Of a DNA stretch of 64,000 bases, positions 1 through 9,730 are shown piece after piece. A program made the position numbers and the translations under genes. The notes beneath the pieces are model-generated. The model ran no database searches. It was not told the DNA's origin and saw only the letters and a list, made by a program, of their open reading frames with translations. Positions within the stretch are counted from its first letter, which is position 1, and every line of letters begins with the position of its first letter. This DNA is from Colias croceus (taxonomy: Eukaryota; Arthropoda; Insecta; Lepidoptera; Pieridae): positions 4,985,001-5,049,000 of the forward strand of contig NC_059554.1 of the NCBI RefSeq assembly GCF_905220415.1. The letters run 5' to 3'.

Positions 1-53
1 GAGTAATAGGCAGACAGACAGAGTTACTTTAGCATTTATAATATTAGTATGGA
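1..53 (-). mobile_element. Helitron-like element, 5' end only
   Basis: Read on the minus strand this begins TCCATACTAATATTATAAA and is preceded by A, the same start as the complete Helitron-like copy at 55888-56132. It carries a short CTGT/CAGA microsatellite. The rest lies outside the window. It probably sits in an intron of the MADF/BESS-like gene that continues at 328. Confidence 0.7.
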
Positions 54-327
54 TGACATGATTGCTAAAGGATTTCGCCCATTCCCTAGACTGGCTTCTA
101 CAGTCTAAATAACAAGAGAAATATGAAGTGATATACGGCTGCGCAATATCAAAACATGTCTTGATGTAGCAAGACTAGCAAGTATACATAGTGGTAAATC
201 AAAACATGTTTTGACAATACTTAACAAGTAAAAAAATCATTATAATATATTCTAAGTACTTTATTGAAGAAATAAAACAACTATGGGTTTCAGTAAACAA
301 TAAATTTGGATATTTTACATATTTTAG

Positions 328-2154
328 GTGGAAGCTAGCAAGACTAGTGGCGCTGGAAACGATGAGGTGCATACGCCATCACTATGGTACTATGAACACC
401 TCTTATTCTTGGATGAAAAAATCACGCCGACGACAGAGGTTATTGATAATATGGAGACGGATTCTTCCCAGTCACATAATGATGAGGTAAGCTTTAAATA
501 TTCATAGTATTAATCATTCTTTCTTGAAAATGTACCCGGCCCTGATTGTTAAAATATTCAGTGAATATTTGTCTAACAGAATTACCATCTGCAGTACGTT
601 GCCTTTCTGTTCTGTTAAGGCCTACTAAGTTGTCATTTAATCTCCAGTCTCCTGGCCGAAAAGTACATGTTTCAGTATCCTCGGTATCAACACAATTTCT
701 TGTTATATAGTTTGATGACTTTTTTCTTAAATAATTGTGCAGTGTGCATGAAGCCATTACAACTTTGGGTACATTATGAACATTAATTTGAATTGGTCTT
801 TTTAATACTCTAAAACGTTCAGCTAAAATACCAAATGCATTTTCTACAATTCTTCTTGCTCTGGAGAGTCTATAATTGAAAATTCTTTGATCATGTGTCA
901 AATTTCTTCTTGGATATGGTTTTAAAAGATTTTCATTAATGGCAAATGCATTATCTGCCACAAAACAATATGGGGCGATAACATTTGATTGCGGTAAAAT
1001 AGAAGGTGATGGTAAATTTAGTTGGTTCGATTTCATTTTTTCATGAAAAGTTGTATGTTTGAATACTCCACCATCAGAAATACTGCCATTAGAACCTATA
1101 TTTACATAAATAAACTCGTAATTTGCATTCACAATACCAAGCAGGACTATGCTAAAAGTTCCCTTATAATTATAGTACAGTGTACCCGATTTTGGCGGCT
1201 TCTCGATAATAACATGTTTGCCGTCAATAGCACCCAAGCAATGATTAAATTGCCATTTTATTTCAAAGTCTTTAGCTATTTGTAACCAGTCATTTTCTGT
1301 TTCAGGAACCTGCAACAAAAAGAGAACGCGTTACGAGAAGAAAGCAAAATGACATTTTAAAGAAACAGTCGGAATTACTAGAGTCTGCTAAAATATTAAT
1401 ATCTGGTGACGGCACATCAGCTGATGCTTTCGGGAACTCCGTGAGTTCTCAGCTCAAGGAGCTCCCAAAAGTACAAAGATGCCTCGCCGAAAAATTAATA
1501 GGAGAAACATTGTTCTATGCAAAACTAGGAGTGCTTACTTTTGAAACCTCAATAAATATTAAAAGAAGATCAGTACAATATTTAGGTCAGGGGTACGCGT
1601 ACCAGCAGCAGGTGCCACAAACATATGCACCATCACCAACACCATCACCTCAGCATCACCAGCCGTCACCATATGCACCATCACCATCACCACAGCATCA
1701 CCAACCGACACCATTTGCACCATCACCAACACCATCACCACAGCATCACCAGCCGTCACCATTTGCACCATCACCAACACCATCACCACAGCATCACCAG
1801 CCGTCACCATATGCACCATCACCATCACCATCACCTCAGCATCACCAGCCGTCACCATTTGCACCATCACCATCACCATCACCTCAGCATCACCAGCCGT
1901 CACCATTTGCACCATCACCATCACCATCCCCACAGCATCGTCAGCCATCACCATCACATAAGTACTCACATACATCACAATCACTTCAACTCAGTCAGCC
2001 ATCAACGTCATCAACATTACCTCAGCTTCCACCATCATCATACCAGCAACAATTAGATTCCAATTCATTAATTAATTACATAAGCAGCAATCAACAACAG
2101 GTAGTCAGAGGAAAGGGGAAGGAGTTAAAAAAATATTTGATTTTTAAAAAGTAA
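328..2154 (+). CDS. MADF/BESS-like protein of a Harbinger unit (5' end outside window)
   Basis: Two exons are visible: 328-486 (acceptor TTTTAG, donor GTAAGC) and 1306-2154 (acceptor TTTCAG, stop TAA). The exons join in frame. Exon 1 encodes the end of a MADF-like domain (PSLWYYEHLLFLDE) and an acidic linker. Exon 2 opens with a basic stretch (KRERVTRRK) and a BESS-like helix around LAEKLIGETLFYAKLGVLT, then a long low-complexity tail of repeated APSP(T/S)PSPQHHQPSP units. The N-terminal exon is upstream of the window. Such DNA-binding proteins commonly accompany Harbinger transposases; that role is inferred. The gene is antisense to the transposase and its single visible intron holds the transposase C-terminal exon. 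It could also be a domesticated host gene. Confidence 0.7.
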
Positions 2155-3061
2155 TTTTTCAGTGATATTCGTACTTTTCCATTTTAATTTTTACTAGCTT
2201 TCCGCCCGCCTTTGTCTAAAACCTAATAAATTATGTACTAAAACCTTCCCCTGAATCGCTCTATCTATAAAAAGAGCAACTATGGAGTTTCTTGCCGGTT
2301 CTTCTCCATAGATGCTGCTTTCCGAATCGGTAGTAAATGTTAAAAATATGACGTTTCAAAAGTGCTTCTCGAAGAAGTCTAATTGAATAAATAAATGTTT
2401 GAGTTTGAGTTTTAGGAGCCATTATTTAAGAGAAGAAGAAGAAGAAGAATTTGAGTTTGAAAAAAAACCACGTCAAAATCCGTTGCGTAGTTTTAAATAT
2501 ATAAGCATACAAAGGGACATAGGGACAGAGAAAGACACTTTGTTTTATACTATGTATACTATTACTTTAGAAAAATAAATAAACTATTTTTTATATATTA
2601 AAGTTGTTTTATTGAATACATACCTTTAGGTAATCTTTGAGTACTCTAATGATAGCTTCGCAGGTCTCTGGTATTATCTCAGACAGTAGTTGTGGTGATA
2701 TACATGTGCTTAATTTAAGATCATTATATTCTCTTCCTGACGCGAGATATTTTAAAGTTGCCACTAATCTTTCTTCGGCAGTTACAGCTTGCCTCATAAC
2801 TGTATCGGTTTTCGCTATATATCTTTTCAAAAGATTTAATATTTCATCGAATGATTCTGGAGTCATTCGAAGATATGTTCGGAAATCTTCATCATCCAAT
2901 TCCTTAAGGAGCCGCATATGACTGTAATTTTCTCTATTTCTATAGTAGAATTTAGCCCATTCTCTTCGTTTTTTCCTTTGTTCCTTTTGCAGCGGTGCTG
3001 TAGCAACAATGGTTGCTGCAACCAACGCTATTTTAGCATTTTTCGATAATACCGGTGGCAT
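494..3061 (-). CDS. Harbinger-type DDE transposase (HARBI1-like), 2 exons
   Basis: Exon 1 is 2624-3061 (ATG at 3061, donor GTATGT) and exon 2 is 494-1309 (acceptor TTGCAG, stop at 494). They join in phase as YLK|VPETENDW and give about 417 aa, normal for the family. Exon 1 encodes the basic N-terminal helical region. Exon 2 is the DDE_Tnp_4 nuclease: GAIDGKHV (Asp about 175), VADNAFAI (Asp about 265) and RRIVENAFG (Glu about 302) are the expected catalytic triad. No stop or frameshift interrupts it, so it may be recent or domesticated. Its 1.3-kb intron holds the last exon of the opposite-strand MADF/BESS gene. Confidence 0.88.
1620..1960 (+). repeat. Coding minisatellite, 45-48-bp units
   Basis: About seven tandem units encode APSP(T/S)PSPQHHQPSP with two length variants (extra TCACCA triplets). 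This expands the Pro/Ser/His/Gln tail of the MADF/BESS-like protein. Open frames on the other strand here are shadows of the repeat. Confidence 0.9.
2194..2555 (-). mobile_element. Helitron-like element split by a LINE 3' end
   Basis: The plus strand starts with A then CTAGCTTTCCGCCCG, the reverse complement of a Helitron CTAG|T end. Its sequence up to about 2266 and from about 2461 matches the uninterrupted copy at 34405-34590. Between them lies a foreign block of about 190 bp (gagtttcttgccggttcttc... to an AATAAATAAA and TTTGAG tail) that resembles the 3' end of a lepidopteran LINE. A GAA microsatellite is at 2431-2451. Confidence 0.75.
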
Positions 3062-3400
3062 GAGGCAAGACGTCCGTTCACTACTTCATAACAAAGTCAA
3101 CTGCATATATTATATTAACTCTATGGTCAACTGACAGCTGGAAGGCCAACCGTCGGACAATCTGTAGCAATGTCGGAATGGTTGCCATGTCGGTTCCAAT
3201 ATGGTTGGCACCAACCAAATCGGAGCGTCTGTAGATGCTATAAATTGGCTCGACTATAAAACTATCCACAACGTGACATTGGCAAATTTGTGGCAATGCA
3301 GCACTGCCATTCTTTCTTGGCCATTCATAAAATAAAATTGAAAAATTGACTTTTAACATTGGTAAAAACACAGGGTAAAAACATTGGTAAAAATGATATT
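3062..3400. other. 5' flank of Harbinger transposase with repeated GGTTGGC/GCCAACC boxes
   Basis: This stretch upstream of the transposase start holds several direct and inverted copies of GGTTGCC/GGTTGGC/GCCAACC and TGTCGGA (about 3145-3230). They look like subterminal transposase-binding repeats. I could not fix the outer terminal repeat or target duplication. No gene seen. Confidence 0.4.
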
Positions 3401-3409
3401 TTTAATGAA

Positions 3410-3500
3410 CTAGCGGTCCGTCCCGGCTTCGCCCGTGGTACATATTTACGTTTTCTCTACATTAGAACCATCCTCGTACTTCAACGATAATAAATGTTTT
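3410..3500 (-). mobile_element. Truncated Helitron-like element, CTAGCGGTCC subfamily
   Basis: Begins A|CTAGCGGTCC on the plus strand (CTAG|T end in element sense) and matches the 3' parts of the copies at 14117-14286 and 59370-59539 (accacgggcgaagc, cgttttctctaca). It is broken off near 3490-3500. Confidence 0.7.
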
Positions 3501-3893
3501 TAAACTAATAATGGATTTTTTTTAATAATTTTGAATGGGCCCCCCCAACCAAACAGTCTATTTTTATTTTATAATGTTATTAAGTATATTTTTATTTTAA
3601 TTAACGAACAAACAATTATCAATAGCAAATCAAATAACTAAAGGGGACCTAACAAAAAATTTTGGGACCTTAGGGGAAGAGCCTAAAAGAAGACGTATTG
3701 ATTAAGGTCATTTTCGACACAAAATTTTTGGGGTGCTAAATTTGCACAGGTCGGGTATAGAGATTAAAGAGTTGAAAAATCCAAATCAAACAAAAAAAAA
3801 GATCATTACAAAATATAAATAAGGCCTAACATTTATTAAGATAAAACAATAATTTTGCCACAATTTATTAAATTTTTACCACATTCAAATCAA
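3500..3893. other. 3' flank of Hsp60 paralogue
   Basis: AT-rich. On the minus strand AATAAA signals lie at 3864-3869 and 3832-3837, about 25-60 bp past the Hsp60 stop, and are the likely polyadenylation signals. A C7 run is at 3540-3546. No other gene seen. Confidence 0.5.
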
Positions 3894-5594
3894 CTAATAA
3901 ATAGTTACACCTGGTGTTTCCGGTCCAAGTCTTTTTGGCATAATTTCTTTTGGTACAGGCAATTCGCAAATTACAGCCTCAGCCGTCGTCAATAGAGATG
4001 CGACTCCACTTGCATCGGTTAATGCCCTTCTAACCACCTTAGTGGGATCAATTATACCCTCTTCTATCATATTTACGTATGTATTATTTAAAGCATCGTA
4101 ACCATAATTTACATCGTCTATGCTTTCCAGCTTCGAGCAAACTACTGAACCATCATATCCCGCATTACTTGCAATAGTAATACAAGGAGTTCGTAATGCT
4201 TTTTTTACAATCTCGACCCCTTTTTGTTGATCTAAATTGGCTGTTTTTAAATTTGATAGCATTGGGATACACCTCAAAAGTGCCGCACCACCTCCAGGAA
4301 CAATCCCTTCAGAGACTGCTGCTCGCGTTGCATTAAGTGCATCGTTGACTCTTTCTTTTTTTTCATTTACTTCTACTTCACTGCAACCGCCAATTTTTAG
4401 AACCGCTATACCTGACTTAAGTCGAGACAAGCGCTTCTGTAGCTTGTCCTTTTCTTGGGCATTTTTGCATTCTTCATACTCTGCTTGCACCAGTTCAATT
4501 CTTTGTTTTATTTCAGCTTTATCTCCGTGACCTTTCAGTAATAAAGTAGTGTCTTTAGTTATAATTACTTCTTCAACTTCTCCAAGACTTTCTAATGTGC
4601 AGTCTTCGAGCCGAAGTAAATTTGCGTCATCTTCAAAAATTACACCACCCGTGGCAACAGCCATATCTATTAAAGCATTTTTTCGATATTCACCATATCC
4701 AGGGGCTTTCACAGCTGCAACTTGAAGTCCAATTTTCAGTTTATTCACTACTAGAACTGACAATGGCTCTCCGTCATAATCCTCTGCTATAATAATAAGA
4801 GGCTTCTTCTGCGCATTAGCTATCTCAAGCGCCGGTACAAGTTGATTAGCACTAAATATTTTTTTCTCTGAATACAAAACCAAGGCATTATTATATTCAA
4901 CTCTAGGGCCTTTGGTAGAATTTATAAAATAGGGCGATATATATCCCTTTTCAATTTGCATCCCTTCAATAATTTCTAATTCATCATCCAATGTTTTGCC
5001 ATCTTTTACAGTAATAACTCCATCTTTACCAACTTTGTTCATAGCTTCAGCGATTAATTTTCCAATTGATCTATCACCATTTGCAGAAATTGTTGCTACT
5101 TGTTCTATTTCATCCGTAGTATTAACCGGTTTCGATAAAGTTTTTAAATGATTGGTTACAGCTTCAACGGCAATAATAACGCCTTTTCGTATCTCTATAG
5201 GATTAGCACCTTTTGAAATACTTTCAAACCCCTCACGAGCAATAGCTCTTGCTAAAACAGTTGCTGTAGTTGTCCCATCCCCAGCTTCTTCGTTTGTTTT
5301 ACTTGCCACATTTTGTACTAATTTGGCACCAATATTTTGAAATTTATCTTTAAGTTCAATACCTTTAGCTACAGTGACACCATCTTTTGTAATTTTAGGA
5401 GGTCCAAAGGTTTGTTCCAATATAACATTTCGACCTTTAGGGCCCATCGTAATAGCCACAGCATCTGCAAGTATGTCAACTCCCTGCAACATTAATGATC
5501 TTACATCAGGACCGAATCGAACTTCTTTTGCATAAAATCTATGACTGATAAATGATCTTTTGAAATTGTAAAACGTTTTTAGAAAGCGGTACAT
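3894..5594 (-). CDS. Hsp60: Mitochondrial chaperonin Hsp60 paralogue, intronless
   Basis: Encodes a 566-aa group I chaperonin that folds imported proteins in the mitochondrial matrix with a GroES-type partner. Residues 1-22 are rich in Arg, Lys and Phe with no acids, and resemble a mitochondrial presequence ending near RFYAKEVRFG. Chaperonin landmarks are ITMGPKGRNV (48-57), AGDGTTTATVLA (104-115, nucleotide pocket), the catalytic Asp in VNDALNATRAAV (about 418) and VPGGGAALL (432-440). Oddities: the gene has no intron; the C-terminus stops at ETPGVTIY and lacks the Gly-Gly-Met tail; Ser428 replaces the acidic residue in the usual AAVEEG signature. The frame is intact over the whole length. 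A retrogene or germline paralogue, comparable to the extra fly Hsp60 genes, is the likeliest reading (inference). Confidence 0.95.
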   Translation of the reverse strand: MYRFLKTFYNFKRSFISHRFYAKEVRFGPDVRSLMLQGVDILADAVAITMGPKGRNVILEQTFGPPKITKDGVTVAKGIELKDKFQNIGAKLVQNVASKTNEEAGDGTTTATVLARAIAREGFESISKGANPIEIRKGVIIAVEAVTNHLKTLSKPVNTTDEIEQVATISANGDRSIGKLIAEAMNKVGKDGVITVKDGKTLDDELEIIEGMQIEKGYISPYFINSTKGPRVEYNNALVLYSEKKIFSANQLVPALEIANAQKKPLIIIAEDYDGEPLSVLVVNKLKIGLQVAAVKAPGYGEYRKNALIDMAVATGGVIFEDDANLLRLEDCTLESLGEVEEVIITKDTTLLLKGHGDKAEIKQRIELVQAEYEECKNAQEKDKLQKRLSRLKSGIAVLKIGGCSEVEVNEKKERVNDALNATRAAVSEGIVPGGGAALLRCIPMLSNLKTANLDQQKGVEIVKKALRTPCITIASNAGYDGSVVCSKLESIDDVNYGYDALNNTYVNMIEEGIIDPTKVVRRALTDASGVASLLTTAEAVICELPVPKEIMPKRLGPETPGVTIY

Positions 5595-6437
5595 AATTTA
5601 AATAGTTTAAATATAATACAAAATTATTAAGACGTTAATGTCAATAAAATTCTGCTCAAAAGTTCATTTAGATTTATATCAATCATATTTTAATTTTAGA
5701 AGAATATCACCAAAGAGTAAGTATAGTTCTTGATGTGTTCTTGATTGATAAACTCTGTGGATAATCTTAAGTCACAGAACAATAGTGCTTAAAGTGCAAT
5801 ACTGCAATACGAACGCGTTCCGAATATTTTTCTAGAAATTCATTTCTAATCCACTCGTATCCAGGCAACGTAATAAGGCGAAATACAATCGTGTTAGTGC
5901 ACCTTTTGGGCTACGCCCCCTGGGTGGAGCATAAGAGCGCGCGGGACGCTTCACAAAAAACCCCTCGCCACGCCACACAACTGAATAGATGACGGAAACA
6001 TACGAAACTAACGGAGGTTCAATGAACTTTACTTAAATTCTTATATTCGCGCGGTTAAAGCTGAGTAAAGCGATCAGGCCCATCGGACTAGAAAAATCGA
6101 CCTTTGTTCCTTTGCACGAAGGTCGATTTTCAATTGGTACAAGTCTGGTTACAAAAAGTGAGCTTGCGACTAATTTATTTTACGATGAAATGATTGGTTA
6201 TTGTTAGAATAGGCATGACGACAGTATCCATAAATGATCGTATTAGTGTTTTTAAGGGAAAATGTATAATAAATAAATTCAATATACTTAGTGACTTAAA
6301 AATCTTAAAAACACTAAGATTAATGAGATTATCAATAAAATAAAACATTGAAATTCTGCAGTTGGCCATTTTGACTAAAACACGCGTGACGTCACGCTTA
6401 AGTAAACAACTCACGTCAGATGTATTTTGTTGTTATG
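5595..6437. other. Intergenic, repeat-derived, with a 12-bp hairpin
   Basis: Holds the Hsp60 5' flank (5595-5700) and a GC-richer stretch at 5860-6070 that looks repeat-derived. A hairpin has perfect arms aaaatcgacctt (6093-6104) and aaggtcgatttt (6119-6130). The motif gtgacgtcacgctta at about 6385-6400 recurs at about 8169-8182 on the far side of the LINE. No gene seen. Confidence 0.4.
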
Positions 6438-7872
6438 AATTCAATTCAAATTCAAATTCAAATTCGTTTATTCAATCAAACTTAACCTAACCTTAGAGCT
6501 AAATACATTAGGTGTTGTACATATTATTTTTAGTGATATGTATGTATCAATCATCGGTTCAAGACTGGCATCTTTGCTAGGTTACCGAGAAGGTAACCTG
6601 TATTAAAGATGACAGTTACCTTCCCCATATAATGTATATAATATGAAAAAAAAACATCTCTGGTGGTCATCACAATAATTAAGTCAACGAATTTGTTTTT
6701 TTAAATTGGGACATAGATAATATAAAAGAAATTAACTAATAGGTATCTTAAGTTACTTATGAACATGAAAGGAGTCGAGTGATTATGTGTGGGCATAAGT
6801 TAGTGTATGTGCATGTGTGTATTGAGTATGTTTGTGTCTGCGTATGTGTAAGTGAATGTGTGTGTGTGTGTGTGTGTGTGTTTGAGTGGATGTAGATGTG
6901 TATGCATATAAAAGAATGTATAATATGAATGAAAAACTTTCATTAAGTCATTGTACAAATTAAATTTTCGGTCTCCTGATAACTAAGGTTTAGCAGCCAA
7001 TTAGTGACTTGCATTTTGCAAGTACCGTAGGGGAGTTTATAAATAGGTAATATTTTATTAATTTTGTTGTATAATGAAGGGGCCATAAAACAATTAAATC
7101 TTTTGGAGTGTACGAAATTACATTTATCAACTTCGCAAATTCTATCCTTGCGTCTTTTCATAATATTTTGAAATGGAGTTACAGAATGTTGTGAAAGAAC
7201 AGTATGTAATATAAAAAGTTGCCTTACAGTCAATACTTTAAGGCTCTTAAGTACAGGTCAGCTGTCGGAAATCTGTATTTTTTAAAAGTACCAACTTTTA
7301 AAATAGCTCTCTGAGCTCTTTCAAGCTTCAGGAGATGAGTCTTAGGCGCACCACCCCAAGATGATATACAGTAACATAAAACCGATTGGCATAACGAATA
7401 GTAGACAGCTGTCTCATAATTTGACCGTCAGCAATATGGCGAAGAGTTTTAAAGATATAGATCAATTTTCTGACTCTATTTTGAAGTTGTTCTATATGTA
7501 AAGAAAAGGAAAGATTGCAGTCAAGAGTTATACCCAGATATTTAGTGCTAGATTGTCGAGTGAGTCTGGGGCAATTGCAGTGCTGATCAATCGGATTGTT
7601 GCAAATATGAGCGTATAGACATAAAGTTAGGGGGGGTTGAGATGTTTGCCGAAGAGAAAAAGCCAAGTAATTAGTTTTATCAGTGTTCAAGGTCAAGAGA
7701 TTTTTAGCTAGCCATGTTGACACTATATTAAACCCATCCTGTGCTTTGCGAAAAACCTCTGGCCATGAGTCGCCTATAAAAGTTAGGGCTGTGTCATCGG
7801 CAAAGGCAGATATTTTACCATCCTGGAGATCCAATTGGCAAAGGTCAGGGAATATGTTGAGAATACGCATTT
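6438..7872 (-). mobile_element. 5'-truncated, frameshifted non-LTR retrotransposon (Jockey/CR1-like)
   Basis: The largest open part (7328-7870) carries the reverse-transcriptase FADD box (KISAFADDTALTF) and KTNYLAFS. The next stretch reads in another frame as YCISSWGGAPKTHLLKLERA, then QRAILKVGTF. After a further shift the frame at 6943-7233 gives the C-terminal region. The protein is therefore broken by at least two frameshifts. The 3' end is a TTTGAA-repeat tail at 6438-6475. The clade is uncertain. Confidence 0.85.
6795..6900. repeat. (GT)n microsatellite
   Basis: A run of about 12 GT units at 6857-6881 lies inside a degenerate GTGTATGT tract within the 3' part of the LINE. Confidence 0.9.
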
Positions 7873-8204
7873 TTATTTATTTTCTATTGTTTCACGTATG
7901 CTTTATCGACTCAGAACAGAAATATAATTGCGAATTCACGAATACGTGGTTTCGGGGTTCTCCGCGCCAACTTTATACAATCATTTCTTATTATTTTCTC
8001 GCTTAAAATAATTACTAACACATTTTGAGTATTATTTTAATGTGGATTCACACTGCAATACTGCACACCACTTATAAACTTTGAAATTCGTTTCTATAAC
8101 ACATATTTAATAAATATTTCTTTAATTTTCTTCGCAATGCATACAAATAATTACGTATTTACTAAAGAGTGACGTCACGCTTACGCCTCCTCCGAGCTGT
8201 TTTG

Positions 8205-9730
8205 GCACAGTCAAGAAGCTTATATCTTAAACACTGGAGATTTCGGTATGAACATTTGACGTGTAATAAGAAAATTGTTGTGTTTTATCACTTTCACACC
8301 TAACTTGGTATTGCCACTGTTAATACGAAGTTTTCCCAAGGCTACTATGTATGCCGTAATATTCTGTGCAAAAGGTTAGTTTTTGTACATGAGTTTGTTG
8401 ATAAATTGCCAACAACGTCATTCAGAAGCATTGTTGGATGAGACAATTATTATTTATGCTAAATAAAATAAGTATCTGGACCAAATATTAAAAAGCGATA
8501 CTCCCTGATTATGGGTAGTTACCATAATAAAATTGTAGCAACTCTCACTTTGACAATATGGCATAAGTGTCAAAAAAATTGCGTCGCTTCGAATATTTAA
8601 GTTAATATTGTTGCGTATTTAATAAATATTTTCCGAATATAAATAATGTATTGCATTGAGAAAAATTGCAGAAGTGTTTGGACACCAAATTCTGGCATAG
8701 AATTTCACAGGCAAGTGTATATTTACGTTATTTACAATATTCCTTAATACTCCTGCATTTACCTGTTTAGAATAATTTCAATGGCAAAAATTGTAAAATT
8801 TTGCATCATTTTAAAAAGCAGTCATGTTAAATTTGTTATTTTCCTAATACTTTATCATTTTTCAACAAGTTTTCAATAAACAAAAGTAACAAGTAAGGTA
8901 ACCATGATGACGAGTTTTTATGGATAGTGAAGAGAATATATTGTAATAACAATATTATGATGAAATTTAGAACACCATTTTCAAGATTTTTACTAGTAAT
9001 GAAACAACACTCGACATCGGTATTGCACTCACATGTAGTTATAAGATTGTTCGTTTTTACATTGAAATTTATACTTTTTAACTTACCTCATATTTTTTGT
9101 TTTAGGTATTTCAGCTTTCCAAAAAGTAAAATAAAAAGAAATATATGTGCCCATCAAGGGTAAAATTACTGAGGATTACGACCCAGAAAAAAATACCTTT
9201 TGAAAAATAAACTTTGTAAAGTTAGCTGAAATTTGTGCAAGGCGTTTATTATAAACAGTTTTTCTTTGATGATTTTGGCTTGAAATTGACCCGTCGAAGC
9301 AACGCGTTTAAAAAGAAGATCTGAGTAGCTTACAATTTGGTAAACAGCATCTGATGCAAAACACAACTTTCCTCTATTTACAAAGTTAATGCTATATATC
9401 GGTTCATATCCAGGCTTTGTAGCCAAGAGTTATTTAAAACTATCATTCTATACCAATTAAAATTGTATGTACCTATAAAGTATGGCCAGTAATATTATAA
9501 TATAATTAATACTGTTAAAAATATATGTCGTTATTATTTATAGACCATGATTTTTAGTTTTTTCTATTTCGAAAAATCCTGAATATAGAAACCAGTGTGG
9601 TCACCCACAGAAAGAGACAAAAAACAACACTGACGTCATTCAAGGTTATATTTTCTTGTGACAAGTCAATGGTCATAGTGCAATCTCCAGTGTATTTATA
9701 GATATAAGCTTCTTGGGCACAGTTGATAAA
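8205..9730. mobile_element. TIR DNA transposon with THAP-domain remnant (P-like?)
   Basis: Inverted ends match over about 75-85 bp with small gaps: aagaagcttatatct...cactggagatt at about 8213-8243 and its reverse complement at about 9682-9716, with further similarity inward. Inside, plus strand 8647-8710 reads MYCIEKNCRSVWTPNSGIEF, then H and a split codon. A GC donor (CAG|GCAAGT) and an acceptor near 9112 would join it to a stretch giving FPKSKIKR. C-x4-C followed by F-H-x-F-P is THAP-like, the DNA-binding fold of P-element transposases. A minus-strand frame at 9166-9426 (RGKLCFASDAVYQIV) resembles the C-terminal part of THAP transposases but has the opposite orientation. Non-functional. Confidence 0.5.

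Noticed and set aside
1559..2056. Met/Val-rich (-) and His-rich (+) frames over the minisatellite
   Set aside because: They are other-frame readings of the CACCAT/CAGCAT repeat; the spliced MADF/BESS frame explains the coding.
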